Shown here one piece after another: positions 33,101 through 41,164 of a stretch of 64,000 bases of DNA. Source of the stretch: Deltaproteobacteria bacterium (lineage in GTDB: Bacteria; Desulfobacterota; Syntrophorhabdia; Syntrophorhabdales; Syntrophorhabdaceae); assembly GCA_022711595.1 (NCBI GenBank), contig JAKLET010000021.1:1-64000 (forward strand), written 5' to 3'. Each line of letters opens with the position of its first letter. Positions within the stretch are counted from its first letter, which is position 1. The notes under the pieces were generated by a model. It ran no database searches and was not told where the DNA came from. It saw only the letters and a list, made by a program, of their open reading frames with translations. The translations under genes were made by a program, and so were the position numbers.

Positions 33101-35965
33101 GAGCATGTCTCGGAGACGAAAGAGGCCGGCGATCATTGCTCGGGAAAGACAGCAGCCAACGGAATACTCTATTGCGAAGGCAAGACACCCGTCACGGGCA
33201 GGGTAGTCATCCAGGCCGAAACGAAGGATGCCGGGGGCAATCAGGCATTTACCAACCGTGATGTCACTGTTTACGGCAAAGAGGACGCCTGGTTCGAATC
33301 ACGCAACGACGACCGCATCGAGCTTATTCCGGAAACACGTTTTGTGGAATCGGGAGATACCATGCGTTTCCAGGTGCGGATGCCGTTCAAGAAGGCTACC
33401 GTTCTGGTCACAGCAGAGCGGGAAGGCGTCATGGACGCATATATCAGGAAGGTGACCAGGGACAGGCCGGTGATCGAAATACCCGTCAAGGACAATTACG
33501 TCCCGAATGTTTTTGTCTCTGCCCTGGTAGTGAGGGGCAGGGTAGCCGGTTCACCCCCGGGCGCCACCTTCGATCCCGGAAAACCCGCCTATAAGCTCGG
33601 GATAACCGAGGTGAGAGTGGGCTGGAAACCGCACACGCTGAAGGTGAAGGTTGCCACCGATAAAAAGGCGTATGCCGTGAGGGAGGCGGTCAGGGCGCAT
33701 ATCGAGGTCAAAGGCCCGGCAGGCGGCACGGCGCCCAAAGGCGGCGAAGTGACTGTCGCCGTTGTTGATGAAGGATTGCTGGAGCTAAAACCGAATACAA
33801 GCTGGGGCCTGCTTGAAGGAATGATGCGCAAGAAAGGCTATGAAGTGAGCACGGCGACCTCGCAGATGATGGTCGTAGGCAAGCGCCACTTCGGGCGCAA
33901 GGCGCTTCCCCACGGGGGAGGCGGAGGGAAACAGCTGACGAGGGAGCTTTTTGACACGCTCATATACTGGAAGGCGTCGGTGCCGCTCAATGACAGCGGC
34001 GAGGCGGATGTGACGTTCAATCTCAACGACTCGCTCACATCATTCAAGGTTGTAGCCATCGCGAACATAGGCGCAAATCTTTTCGGTACGGGAGATGAAA
34101 CGATCAGGACAACCCAGGACCTGATGCTCCTTTCGGGCCTGCCTGCCCTCGTGCGTGAAGGCGACCGGTTTACCGCCGGATTTACCGTCCGGAACACTTC
34201 GCAGCGTGAAATGAAGGTTGCATCAACGCTGAAGCTCAAGGACACCGCGTCCCGGGACCTCGATCCCATTACGCTGACGATACCGCCGGGCGAAGCCCGC
34301 GAGGCGCTCTGGCCGATCACGGTGCCTTACGGCATCGGAAAGATCGAATACGTCGCATCCGCGCAGGACACGGCGGGGGGACCTGCCAGGGACATGGTGA
34401 AGGTGACCCAGAAGGTTGTTCCTGCCGTCGCGCTCCGGGTTTTCCAGGCCACCCTGACGCAGCTGAAAGACACATTTAAAATGGATGCGGCGCGACCGGC
34501 CGATGCCGAGCCCGGCCGGGGAGGCATCTCTGTCGTTATGAAACCGAGGATATCGGACGGGCTGCAGGGGGTTGTCGATTACATGCGCCTTTACCCCTAT
34601 GTCTGTCTCGAACAGAAGACATCGAAGGCCGTCGCCCTTCGTGACCGCGAGATATGGAAGGACATCATGGGGGAACTGCCGGCGTACATGGACGGCGACG
34701 GTCTTGCGAAGTATTTCCCTCTCATGCTGCGCGGCAGCGATACGCTGACATCTTACCTGCTTTCCATCAGCAATGAAGCCGGGTATGAGATACCGCAGAA
34801 CCTCAGGGCAAGGATGCTCAAGGGCCTGAAAGGGTTTGTGGAGGGGAAGATCGTTCGGTATTCGTCGCTTCAGACGGCGGACCTTTCCATCAGGAAAATG
34901 GCGGCCGTGGAGGCCTTGTCCCGTTACAGGGAGGCAACACCCGAGCTATTGACAACGATCGACATAGACCCGAAGCTGTGGCCCACATCCGCCGTTCTTG
35001 ACTGGATCAACGTACTGCACCGCATGACGGGTATCACCGGAAGGGATAAAAAACTCAAGGAGGCCGAAAACATCCTCCGCAGCCGTCTTAACCTGCAGGG
35101 GACGACCATGGGGCTATCGACGGAGAAAACTGACTATCTCTGGTGGCTGATGGTCTCCACGGACCTCAACGCGGCCCGAACGCTTATGGCCTCCATGGAG
35201 TTTGACAAATGGAAAGAGGATGTGCCGCGGATAGTTCGGGGCCTCGTGGGCAGGATGAAGAAAGGCCGCTGGGACACGACGACGGCGAACGCCTGGGGAG
35301 TGCTCGCTATGGAAAAATTCTCCCGAAAGTTCGAGGCGGTCCCGGTATCCGGTGTATCATCCGCTTCGCTGGGACAGAAGAAAAACACCTTCCGATGGGC
35401 AGATGAACCGAAAGGCAAGGCCATGATGTTTGCCTGGCCCGACAGGAAGGACACGCTGCGCGTCGACCATCAGGGAAGCGGAAGGCCGTGGGTGACGATT
35501 CAGAGCCTGGCGGCCATACCGCTCAAAGCGCCTTTCTCATCTGGATACCGCGTGAAAAAGACGATATCTCCGGTGCAGCAAAAAACACCCGGCGTCTGGA
35601 CGAGCGGCGATGTTATGCGGGTCCTTCTCGAAATAGACGCTCAGTCGGACATGACATGGGTTGTCGTGAGCGATCCTGTCCCATCGGGCTGTGTCATTTT
35701 AGGCAGCGGCCTCGGGAGGGACTCTGCGATGCTTTCAAAAGAAGGCAGGCAGAAAGGATGGGCATGGGAGGCATACCGCGAGCGGTCCTTTGAGGCGCTG
35801 AGGGTCTATTACGAATATGTACCTAAAGGGACCTGGACGGTTGAATATACCCTGAGACTCAACAATGACGGGATTTTCCGCATGCCCGAAACCCGTGTGG
35901 AGGCGCTCTACGCACCCGAGATGTTCGGTGAGACCCCGAACAGGGAAGTGGAGATCAAAAAGTAA
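30170..35965 (+). CDS. Bacterial alpha-2-macroglobulin family protein
   Basis: A protein of 1931 residues with a signal peptide (VRKVLFVLVMAVFYMVFAGNVSG). Tandem macroglobulin-like domains lead to the thioester motif CLEQ (Cys1479) in YPYVCLEQKTSK, then a TED-like helical domain and a C-terminal receptor-binding-like domain. The family traps proteases entering the periplasm by covalent thioester attachment. Lipoprotein attachment is not obvious: no lipobox cysteine is seen. Oddities are an acidic low-complexity insert near residues 835-860 (EEGADEEDEEGKEDE) and a Gly run before the bait-side region. It is followed after 11 bp by the PBP1C gene, the usual YfhM-PbpC pairing for post-breach defence and wall repair. 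Confidence 0.95.
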   Translation: MVRKVLFVLVMAVFYMVFAGNVSGAGVELFSPEGTVKGVRQVTARFSDQMVAFGDPRLGDPFDVQCPEKGKGRWIDGKNWSYDFEKDLHAGLACSFTLKQNLKTLAGVPLTGKKKFTFNTGGPSIIDSDPYEGSKEIDEQQVFLFWLDSPVDETSVLKNVSCAIEGVRERVGIRLIAGEERKQFFSATKIPTKGQNIVLFQCRQAFPPKANVRIVWGRGVKAKSGIAAAADKVIAYQARGPFTAKFRCMKEKPQGGCIPLSPMRLSFSAPISLKDAGRIIIQADKKTGKDAVWKAKVAGDERDFFEFLTFHGPFPEKSSLSVHIPQDLKDISGRALSNANKFPLVVKTDTYPALAKFSDRFGVIEAKEGAFLPVTVRNIEEEIKAWLARDDGGPSSQKLKAAVPGRDKDAKEGAEAVKGGIHKIPDNSDEAVMEWLFKLDSVPRERSVFAGLPKKEPFTIARPGGSKEFEVIGIPLKNTGFYVVEIESLMLGSRLLAKPAPMYVPTAALVTNMAAHFKWGNSSSIVFVTALDNGEPVSGASVTLRDCKGGVVWQGVTGEDGIARINKRLAGPKGLPQCGRTKQEKGFYYESSRVLSGISEGLFVFARKGADMTFTHSSWDDGIESWRFNLPERYGEGNEGFIAHTVFDRTLLRVGDTVHMKHFARQRTMEGLFVPAGLKDIREAVIEHVGTNEKYTFPLTWNNNGTAVTEWKIPKGSKLGTYEVFLKGRSPAPGKKSETLDTSGSFRVEEFRIPLMRAFLRGPKEPAVNRTSIDVDVDLRYLSGGGAADYPVKIRSQVETRPVTFPDLEEFTFAAGRVKTGIDKYDSDRYGSPREEGADEEDEEGKEDETGSSDRFGRRMIRLKTMDLNLDKNGTARVTLKDLPKVDAPHDIVSELEFRDPNGETQTSSARIPLYPSMLHVGLYPGSGEFFTDTLKYQVLVVDMKGKPVEGAQVSTKLFKRVTYSHRRRITGGFYAFEHVSETKEAGDHCSGKTAANGILYCEGKTPVTGRVVIQAETKDAGGNQAFTNRDVTVYGKEDAWFESRNDDRIELIPETRFVESGDTMRFQVRMPFKKATVLVTAEREGVMDAYIRKVTRDRPVIEIPVKDNYVPNVFVSALVVRGRVAGSPPGATFDPGKPAYKLGITEVRVGWKPHTLKVKVATDKKAYAVREAVRAHIEVKGPAGGTAPKGGEVTVAVVDEGLLELKPNTSWGLLEGMMRKKGYEVSTATSQMMVVGKRHFGRKALPHGGGGGKQLTRELFDTLIYWKASVPLNDSGEADVTFNLNDSLTSFKVVAIANIGANLFGTGDETIRTTQDLMLLSGLPALVREGDRFTAGFTVRNTSQREMKVASTLKLKDTASRDLDPITLTIPPGEAREALWPITVPYGIGKIEYVASAQDTAGGPARDMVKVTQKVVPAVALRVFQATLTQLKDTFKMDAARPADAEPGRGGISVVMKPRISDGLQGVVDYMRLYPYVCLEQKTSKAVALRDREIWKDIMGELPAYMDGDGLAKYFPLMLRGSDTLTSYLLSISNEAGYEIPQNLRARMLKGLKGFVEGKIVRYSSLQTADLSIRKMAAVEALSRYREATPELLTTIDIDPKLWPTSAVLDWINVLHRMTGITGRDKKLKEAENILRSRLNLQGTTMGLSTEKTDYLWWLMVSTDLNAARTLMASMEFDKWKEDVPRIVRGLVGRMKKGRWDTTTANAWGVLAMEKFSRKFEAVPVSGVSSASLGQKKNTFRWADEPKGKAMMFAWPDRKDTLRVDHQGSGRPWVTIQSLAAIPLKAPFSSGYRVKKTISPVQQKTPGVWTSGDVMRVLLEIDAQSDMTWVVVSDPVPSGCVILGSGLGRDSAMLSKEGRQKGWAWEAYRERSFEALRVYYEYVPKGTWTVEYTLRLNNDGIFRMPETRVEALYAPEMFGETPNREVEIKK

Positions 35966-35976
35966 GGAAGCGGGAC

Positions 35977-38133
35977 ATGCCCCTGGTGCGTTTGAAGGGC
36001 CCGGCGTTGATATGCCTGGCCGCAGTCTGTTTTTTGTTGTGCCTGGCCGCGGCGGCCGGTATCTTCGCGGCAAAGTCGGTCAGGGACACAAAGACATCTG
36101 CCTTTCGTGACGTCAGGGCTTCCTGGCGCACCTCTGATGCGGTCCTTTTCGACCGCAACAAAGAACCCATACATACGCTCAGGACCGATGACCGGGGTAG
36201 GAGGCTCGAATGGACGTGCCTTGGCGATGTGTCGCCCTCTTTTCTGAAGGCGATCATCTTTGTTGAGGACCGCCGTTTTTTCAGCCACCGCGGGGTCGAT
36301 CCCCTTGCCTTCATGTCCGCATTCGCGAAGAACATTACCTCCGGAAGGCTGCGCGGGGCAAGCACCATTTCCATGCAGGTCGCGTCGATCGTCACTGAGG
36401 ACCTGAAGCCGAAGGCCGCGAGGAGAGACCTTGGCCAGAAATGGCGTCAGGTCATTGCCGCCCTTGCCCTGGAGAGGCATTGGAAAAAAGAGGAGATCCT
36501 CGAGGCGTACATCAATCTCATATCCTATCGCGGCGAGCTCCAGGGTGTCAGGGCCGCGTCAAAAGGCCTTTTCGGGAAGCAGCCGTCGGGTTTGACGGAG
36601 GCGGAATCTTTTGTCCTTGCGTCACTCATTACGTCTCCCAACGCACCGCAGGAGAGGATAGCACGCAGGGCCTGGCTGCTCGCTCAAAAGGCGGGGGTGG
36701 AGGCGACACGTGAAGATATGGATAGAAAGACACGGGCGGCCCTCTCATCTCCATACCGGATAACGCCCGATGCCGCGCTTGCGCCCCATGTCGCGCGCAT
36801 ACTCCTGGCAGGCGGGCGGGAAAGGGCAATTACGACCCTTGACGGAAAGCTGCAGCGGTTTGTCATGGAGGCGCTCGGGAACACCCTCACGCAGCTTCGC
36901 GGCAGACACGTCTCGGACGGCGCGGTCATGGTGGTGGAGAATGGAACAGGGGAGATCCTGGCCTATGCCGGCAACGGGGGCAGGGTGTCGAGTGCCGTGT
37001 GGATAGACGGCATACGGGCACGCAGGCAGGCTGGGTCCACATTGAAACCGTTCCTGTATGAACTGGCCATCGAGAAGGGCTATCTCACCGCGTCATCCAT
37101 ACTCGAAGATACGCCGCTTTCCGTCATGACTCCCACGGGCCTCTATGTTCCCCAGAATTATGACAATCAGTTCCGCGGGACCGTCAGCGTCCGCACCGCG
37201 CTCGCATCATCCCTTAATGTACCTGCCGTCAAAACGCTGCTTGTGGCGGGACTTGCGCCTTTTGTGGACCGCCTGAAAGGGCTGGGTTTTCACAGCCTCA
37301 CGGAAGATGCCGACTTCTATGGCTATTCCATAGCCCTGGGATCGGCCGACATCGAGCTCTACGAGCTTGTCGGCGCCTATCGCAGCCTTGCGCTGGGAGG
37401 TATGCAAAGCGACATGAGGCTGACCCCGGGCGGAAAGACACCGCCGAGCAGGCGGGTCATGGACCCAAGGGCCTCATTTATAATATCGCAGATACTCTCC
37501 GACAGGGAATCGCGTTCCACAACTTTCGGCCTGGAGAACCCGCTGGCGACACGCTTCTGGTCTGCCGTCAAAACCGGGACCAGCAAGGATATGCGTGACA
37601 ACTGGTGCGTGGGTTTTTCCGCCCGCTACACTGTCGGGGTCTGGGTGGGTAATTTTTCCGGGGAGCCCATGCGCGACGTGAGCGGTATCACCGGGGCGGC
37701 CCCGATCTGGCTGGATGTTATGAACCATCTTCACGGTCTGGCACCGTCGCGTCCTCCGAAAAGGCCGGCGGGCGTCGTTACGGCGAAGGTCCGCTTTGAA
37801 AAGGATTTCGAGTCCTCCCGCGAAGAATATTTCATTGAAGGCACCCAGCCGGTGATGACAGTGAAGACGCATACAACCCATCAAAAACCCCGCATTGTCT
37901 ATCCCCAGGACGAAACGCTGATAACCATGGACCCTGATATACCGGAAGCCCTTCAGCGTGTGCCGCTTCGTTTCGAACCGGAAAGGAAACGCCTGAAATG
38001 GGTGCTCAATGACTCCTATACGGGCGTTGACACGCACCTTTTTCTCTGGAAGCCCCGGCCCGGAAAGTACGTTCTCTCTATTGTCGACGATGCAGGCAAA
38101 GCAATCGACACCGTCAGTTTCACAGTGAGGTGA
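35977..38133 (+). CDS. pbpC: Penicillin-binding protein 1C
   Basis: A 718-residue class A PBP. An N-terminal anchor (about residues 8-29) precedes the GT51 glycosyltransferase (IIFVEDRRFFSHRGVDPLAF ... GRLRGASTISMQVA). The transpeptidase has Ser354 in the S-T-L-K box, SLN in ASSLNVPAV and KTGTSKDMRDNW. A BiPBP_C domain ends the chain. It polymerises and, weakly, crosslinks peptidoglycan, and is thought to repair the wall at damage sites guarded by its alpha-2-macroglobulin partner. AAGGAAG precedes the ATG; the two genes form one operon. Confidence 0.97.
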   Translation: MPLVRLKGPALICLAAVCFLLCLAAAAGIFAAKSVRDTKTSAFRDVRASWRTSDAVLFDRNKEPIHTLRTDDRGRRLEWTCLGDVSPSFLKAIIFVEDRRFFSHRGVDPLAFMSAFAKNITSGRLRGASTISMQVASIVTEDLKPKAARRDLGQKWRQVIAALALERHWKKEEILEAYINLISYRGELQGVRAASKGLFGKQPSGLTEAESFVLASLITSPNAPQERIARRAWLLAQKAGVEATREDMDRKTRAALSSPYRITPDAALAPHVARILLAGGRERAITTLDGKLQRFVMEALGNTLTQLRGRHVSDGAVMVVENGTGEILAYAGNGGRVSSAVWIDGIRARRQAGSTLKPFLYELAIEKGYLTASSILEDTPLSVMTPTGLYVPQNYDNQFRGTVSVRTALASSLNVPAVKTLLVAGLAPFVDRLKGLGFHSLTEDADFYGYSIALGSADIELYELVGAYRSLALGGMQSDMRLTPGGKTPPSRRVMDPRASFIISQILSDRESRSTTFGLENPLATRFWSAVKTGTSKDMRDNWCVGFSARYTVGVWVGNFSGEPMRDVSGITGAAPIWLDVMNHLHGLAPSRPPKRPAGVVTAKVRFEKDFESSREEYFIEGTQPVMTVKTHTTHQKPRIVYPQDETLITMDPDIPEALQRVPLRFEPERKRLKWVLNDSYTGVDTHLFLWKPRPGKYVLSIVDDAGKAIDTVSFTVR

Positions 38134-38193
38134 CAGGCAGGTCCTGAACTGTTTTCCTTTATGATATCAAGGTGTCCCGCTAAAAAAATAAGC

Positions 38194-38222
38194 TTGACAG
38201 GTTTTTTAAATAAGAATAATAT
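38194..38222 (+). promoter_or_regulatory. Strong promoter of the cold-shock gene
   Basis: TTGACA (38194-38199), a 17-bp spacer and TAATAT (38217-38222), giving a leader of about 45 nt. Confidence 0.8.
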
Positions 38223-38274
38223 AGCTTTTAAAAGCACAATTGCTTCAAATCATTGACGAAAGGAGTCACGCAGT

Positions 38275-38478
38275 ATGCCAGTAGGTAAGGTCAAATGGTT
38301 TAACGATTCCAAGGGTTATGGTTTTATTGAGCAGGACGGCGGAGAAGATGTCTTCGTGCATTTCTCCGCGATCCAGCAGGATGGTTTCAAATCACTTAAA
38401 ACTGGCGAGCAGGTGGAATTTGAGGTGGTAAAAGGCCCGAAAGGCCCACAGGCGGCGAACGTAATGAAGACCGATTAA
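38275..38478 (+). CDS. Cold-shock / CspA-family RNA chaperone
   Basis: A 67-residue OB-fold protein: [30 protein letters not shown] contains RNP1 (KGYGFI) and RNP2 (VFVHF). It binds single-stranded RNA and melts secondary structure. AAAGGAG precedes the ATG, and its own consensus promoter lies upstream. It is monocistronic and converges on mazG. Confidence 0.97.
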   Translation: MPVGKVKWFNDSKGYGFIEQDGGEDVFVHFSAIQQDGFKSLKTGEQVEFEVVKGPKGPQAANVMKTD

Positions 38479-38492
38479 AAAACAGGGGGGTT

Positions 38493-39248
38493 TCATTCCT
38501 CCTCATTTTCCATAGACTTGCTGTCATTCCAAAGCTTGTCCATCGTATCGAGGGTAGCGTTCCTGATATCCGTGTTGTTCTCTATATAACTGAATCTCCT
38601 CGTGAACTTGTCCGATGTCGACCGGAGTGCGTCCTCAGGGTCTACATTCAGGAACCTCGCGATGTTGACGATGGTGAAAAGCAGATCGCCGATCTCCTCC
38701 CTGATGTGAGCGGTGTCGCCAGAGGCCTGCGCTTCTTTCAGTTCGCCGATCTCCTCGTGCATCTTGCCGTAGACATCATCGACCTTTTCCCAGTCAAAAC
38801 CAACCTTTGCCGCCCGTTTCGTTATGACGTATGCCCGAAGGAGCGCGGGCATGGCTGAGGGTATGTTGGCGAGGAGAGAATAATCATCTTTTTCAGTTTT
38901 TTTGATCTCTTCCCATTTTACCTCCACCGGCGTGTCGAGGGGCTGTTTCTGGAAGACGTGAGGGTGGCGGTTATACATCTTCCGGTACACTGAATCAATA
39001 ACCTCGATGATGTCAAAGGCGCGGTGCTCCTTGCAGATCTGGGCGATAAACACTATGTGGAACAGAAGGTCTCCCAGTTCCTCCTTGAGATTCGCCATAT
39101 CGTTGTGCTCTATGGCCTCTATGATCTCGTAGACCTCTTCGAGCATGAATGTCTTGAAGGCCGAAACGGTCTGTTTGCGGTCCCAGGGACATCCTTCATT
39201 GCTGCGGAGCGTTGCCATGAGGTCCACCAGTTTATCGAATGATTCCAC
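38493..39248 (-). CDS. mazG: Nucleoside triphosphate pyrophosphohydrolase MazG
   Basis: A 251-residue protein with two MazG domains, each with the EExxE...ExxD metal motif (MLEEVYEIIEAI..ELGDLLFHIV; EEIGELKEAQ..EIGDLLFTIV). It hydrolyses (d)NTPs to monophosphates as a house-cleaning enzyme. The GTG at 39248 was chosen: AAGGAG lies 7 nt upstream and VESFDKLVDLMATLR matches the family start. The reading frame is open far upstream, but that part overlaps waaA and is not family-like. It overlaps the waaA stop by 17 bp. Confidence 0.95.
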   Translation of the reverse strand: MESFDKLVDLMATLRSNEGCPWDRKQTVSAFKTFMLEEVYEIIEAIEHNDMANLKEELGDLLFHIVFIAQICKEHRAFDIIEVIDSVYRKMYNRHPHVFQKQPLDTPVEVKWEEIKKTEKDDYSLLANIPSAMPALLRAYVITKRAAKVGFDWEKVDDVYGKMHEEIGELKEAQASGDTAHIREEIGDLLFTIVNIARFLNVDPEDALRSTSDKFTRRFSYIENNTDIRNATLDTMDKLWNDSKSMENEEE

Positions 39249-40512
39249 CCTGTTTCTCCTTTTTTGCATTGAGGATGCCCGTGATGATCCCCGCGCTGCG
39301 GTCCATGACATGCTGCTGGTCGGCAATGATCCGGAGGCCGGCCTTTTGCGCGGCACCGTAAAGGGCATCGTCTCCGAGAAGCCTTTTGACGCAGAGGTGT
39401 ATGTCGCTGCCTGACCTGACGAGAAAACCGGCCTTTTTTTCAAGGATGGCTTCGGCAATGTCCCTGAAGTTTTCCGTGAAGGGGCCGAACAATACCGGAG
39501 TGCCCGCAAAAAGCGGTTCGAGCATGTTCTGGCCGCCGTAGGGGGCGAGGGACCCTCCCACGAATGCGACGGCGCTCCTTCCGTATATGCCCATGAGATC
39601 GCCCACGGTGTCGACCACGACGACATCGAAGCCGGTGATGTCCTGCGCGCTGTCATCACGGAGCTTTGAATACCTGGCCGTCCTGAAGGTCTCAGAGAGG
39701 TCTTTTTCAATTGTGCCGGACAGATGTATCTCGCGGGGCGCGATGCAGACCGTGTGATCGGGCAGGTCACCCTTTATGAGCGTGACCGCCCGGTAGATCT
39801 CGTCGAGCTCCTTTTCTTTTACGCTTCCAAGGGTGATTATCTTTTCATGGAGCGTGCCCGCTGCCGGGTTGTCCCCGGCGGGCCGGTAATATTTGATATT
39901 GCCCGTGGCGAAGACCCGTTCGGGGGACATGCCGATGGAGATGAAGCGGCCGCGGTGTTCTTCCGATTGGGCGATGACCGCGTCGATGCCTGCGAGCGCG
40001 GACTTCATGAAAAAAGACATCCGCTGGTAGCTCGCGAGCGTTGAGTCGGAGATCCGTCCGTTGATCACGATGACGGGAATGCCCCGCCTGACCGACTGCC
40101 AGATGAGGTTTGGCCATATCTCGGTCTCGACGACGATGATAACCGATGGTCTTTCCTGATCGAGAAACCGTGTGACTGAAAAAAGAAGGTCGAAGGGCAG
40201 GCTTCTTGCCCGCCTGTCCGGTGAGCCTTGCGTCCTTTTTTTCAGCATCTCCAGGGCATAAGAGGTGTTCGTGGTAAAGAGGAAGCGGTGAAGACCGGTA
40301 TTTTCTTCGAGGTATCCGGCGATGCCGAGCGCGATCATCGCTTCGCCGATGGAGGCCCCGTGGATCATGCACTCGCCTTCCGCCGGCCTTTCGTGTACCG
40401 AGGGGGCCAGGCGCTGACGGAAGTTCTTCCTCATTTTGCTTTTGGCAAGACCTATCACGATAAGAAAAGGAAGGGCGCAAAGGGTAAGGAGGTTATAGAT
40501 TATCTTCCACAT
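39232..40512 (-). CDS. waaA: 3-deoxy-D-manno-octulosonic acid transferase
   Basis: A 426-residue GT30 enzyme that adds Kdo to lipid IVA at the inner-membrane face. It has an N-terminal membrane anchor (IIYNLLTLCALPFLIVIGL), the KMRKNFRQRL and HGASIGEAMIALGIAGYLEE substrate segments, and the donor site GGSLAPYGGQNMLEPLFAGTPVLFGPFTENFRDIAE. It starts inside the 3' end of the acyltransferase gene (13-bp overlap) in the lpx-msbA operon. Confidence 0.96.
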   Translation of the reverse strand: MWKIIYNLLTLCALPFLIVIGLAKSKMRKNFRQRLAPSVHERPAEGECMIHGASIGEAMIALGIAGYLEENTGLHRFLFTTNTSYALEMLKKRTQGSPDRRARSLPFDLLFSVTRFLDQERPSVIIVVETEIWPNLIWQSVRRGIPVIVINGRISDSTLASYQRMSFFMKSALAGIDAVIAQSEEHRGRFISIGMSPERVFATGNIKYYRPAGDNPAAGTLHEKIITLGSVKEKELDEIYRAVTLIKGDLPDHTVCIAPREIHLSGTIEKDLSETFRTARYSKLRDDSAQDITGFDVVVVDTVGDLMGIYGRSAVAFVGGSLAPYGGQNMLEPLFAGTPVLFGPFTENFRDIAEAILEKKAGFLVRSGSDIHLCVKRLLGDDALYGAAQKAGLRIIADQQHVMDRSAGIITGILNAKKEKQGGIIR

Positions 40513-41164
40513 GCCGCATTTTCCGCTTTTTCCGTAAGGTCAACGAGTGTTCTTTCAAGTTCGATGCGCTTTTCTTCGATCTGCTGCGCTGTCAGATCAG
40601 GGCCGACAGAGATGGGGTCGCCCCACAGGAAAACAACTTTTGAAAAGGGATAGGGGAGGACAAAACGGTCCCAGGAATGAAAGGTTTTTTTTTACGTGCC
40701 CCGTAGCTGACGGGGAGCAGGGGTTTGCCGGAGAGCCTGGAGAGCTCCGCGATACCCTTCTTGACGACGTGGCGGGGACCCTTGGGCCCGTCGGGGGTGA
40801 TGGCGATATCTATGTTGTTCCTGAGATTCTGCAGTATCTCCCTGAGAGATGAAACACTGCCTTCTTTCCGATATGAGCCCCTAACGGTGCCGATCCCGAA
40901 ATAATGGACGATGCGCGCGATGAGCTCGCCGTCGCGGTGCCGGCTGATAAGCACCTTGCCGCCGCCGCCCTCTTTGGCGAAAGGCATCATGAGGAGCCTG
41001 CCGTGCCAGAAACAGACGATGTAATTGAACGCGGTCCCCCATTTATCGGATGACGGCCGGTTCACATGTTCTATGCGAAGGGTCATCCTCAGGAGATAAA
41101 GGAAGGCAAAGACAAGCGGCGGTATGATATGGATCATAAGGAAGGATTTGACCCTCTTTTTCAT
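40500..41164 (-). CDS. lpxJ: LpxJ-like (DUF374) acyltransferase, interrupted by a frameshift at A9
   Basis: The uninterrupted frame runs MKKRVKSF...SYGARKKKPF and then into non-family sequence, stopping at 40592. At the run of nine A residues (minus strand, 40685-40693), moving to the next frame restores the family C-terminus (KTFHSWDRFVLPYPFSKVVFLWGDPISVGPDL ...), ending at a TAA at 40500 that overlaps the waaA start. The full product would be about 220 residues, the usual DUF374 length. The motif FWHGRLLMMPF (His54) and TPDGPKGPRHVVKKG mark the LPLAT fold. DUF374 proteins include LpxJ, a late lipid A acyltransferase, which fits the msbA-waaA location. Sequencing error, slippage or a true mutation are all possible. 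Confidence 0.75.

Noticed and set aside
39249-39770. Long N-terminal extension of mazG
   Set aside because: An antisense-like, Ser/Arg-rich open frame inside waaA; the GTG at 39248 has a proper ribosome site.
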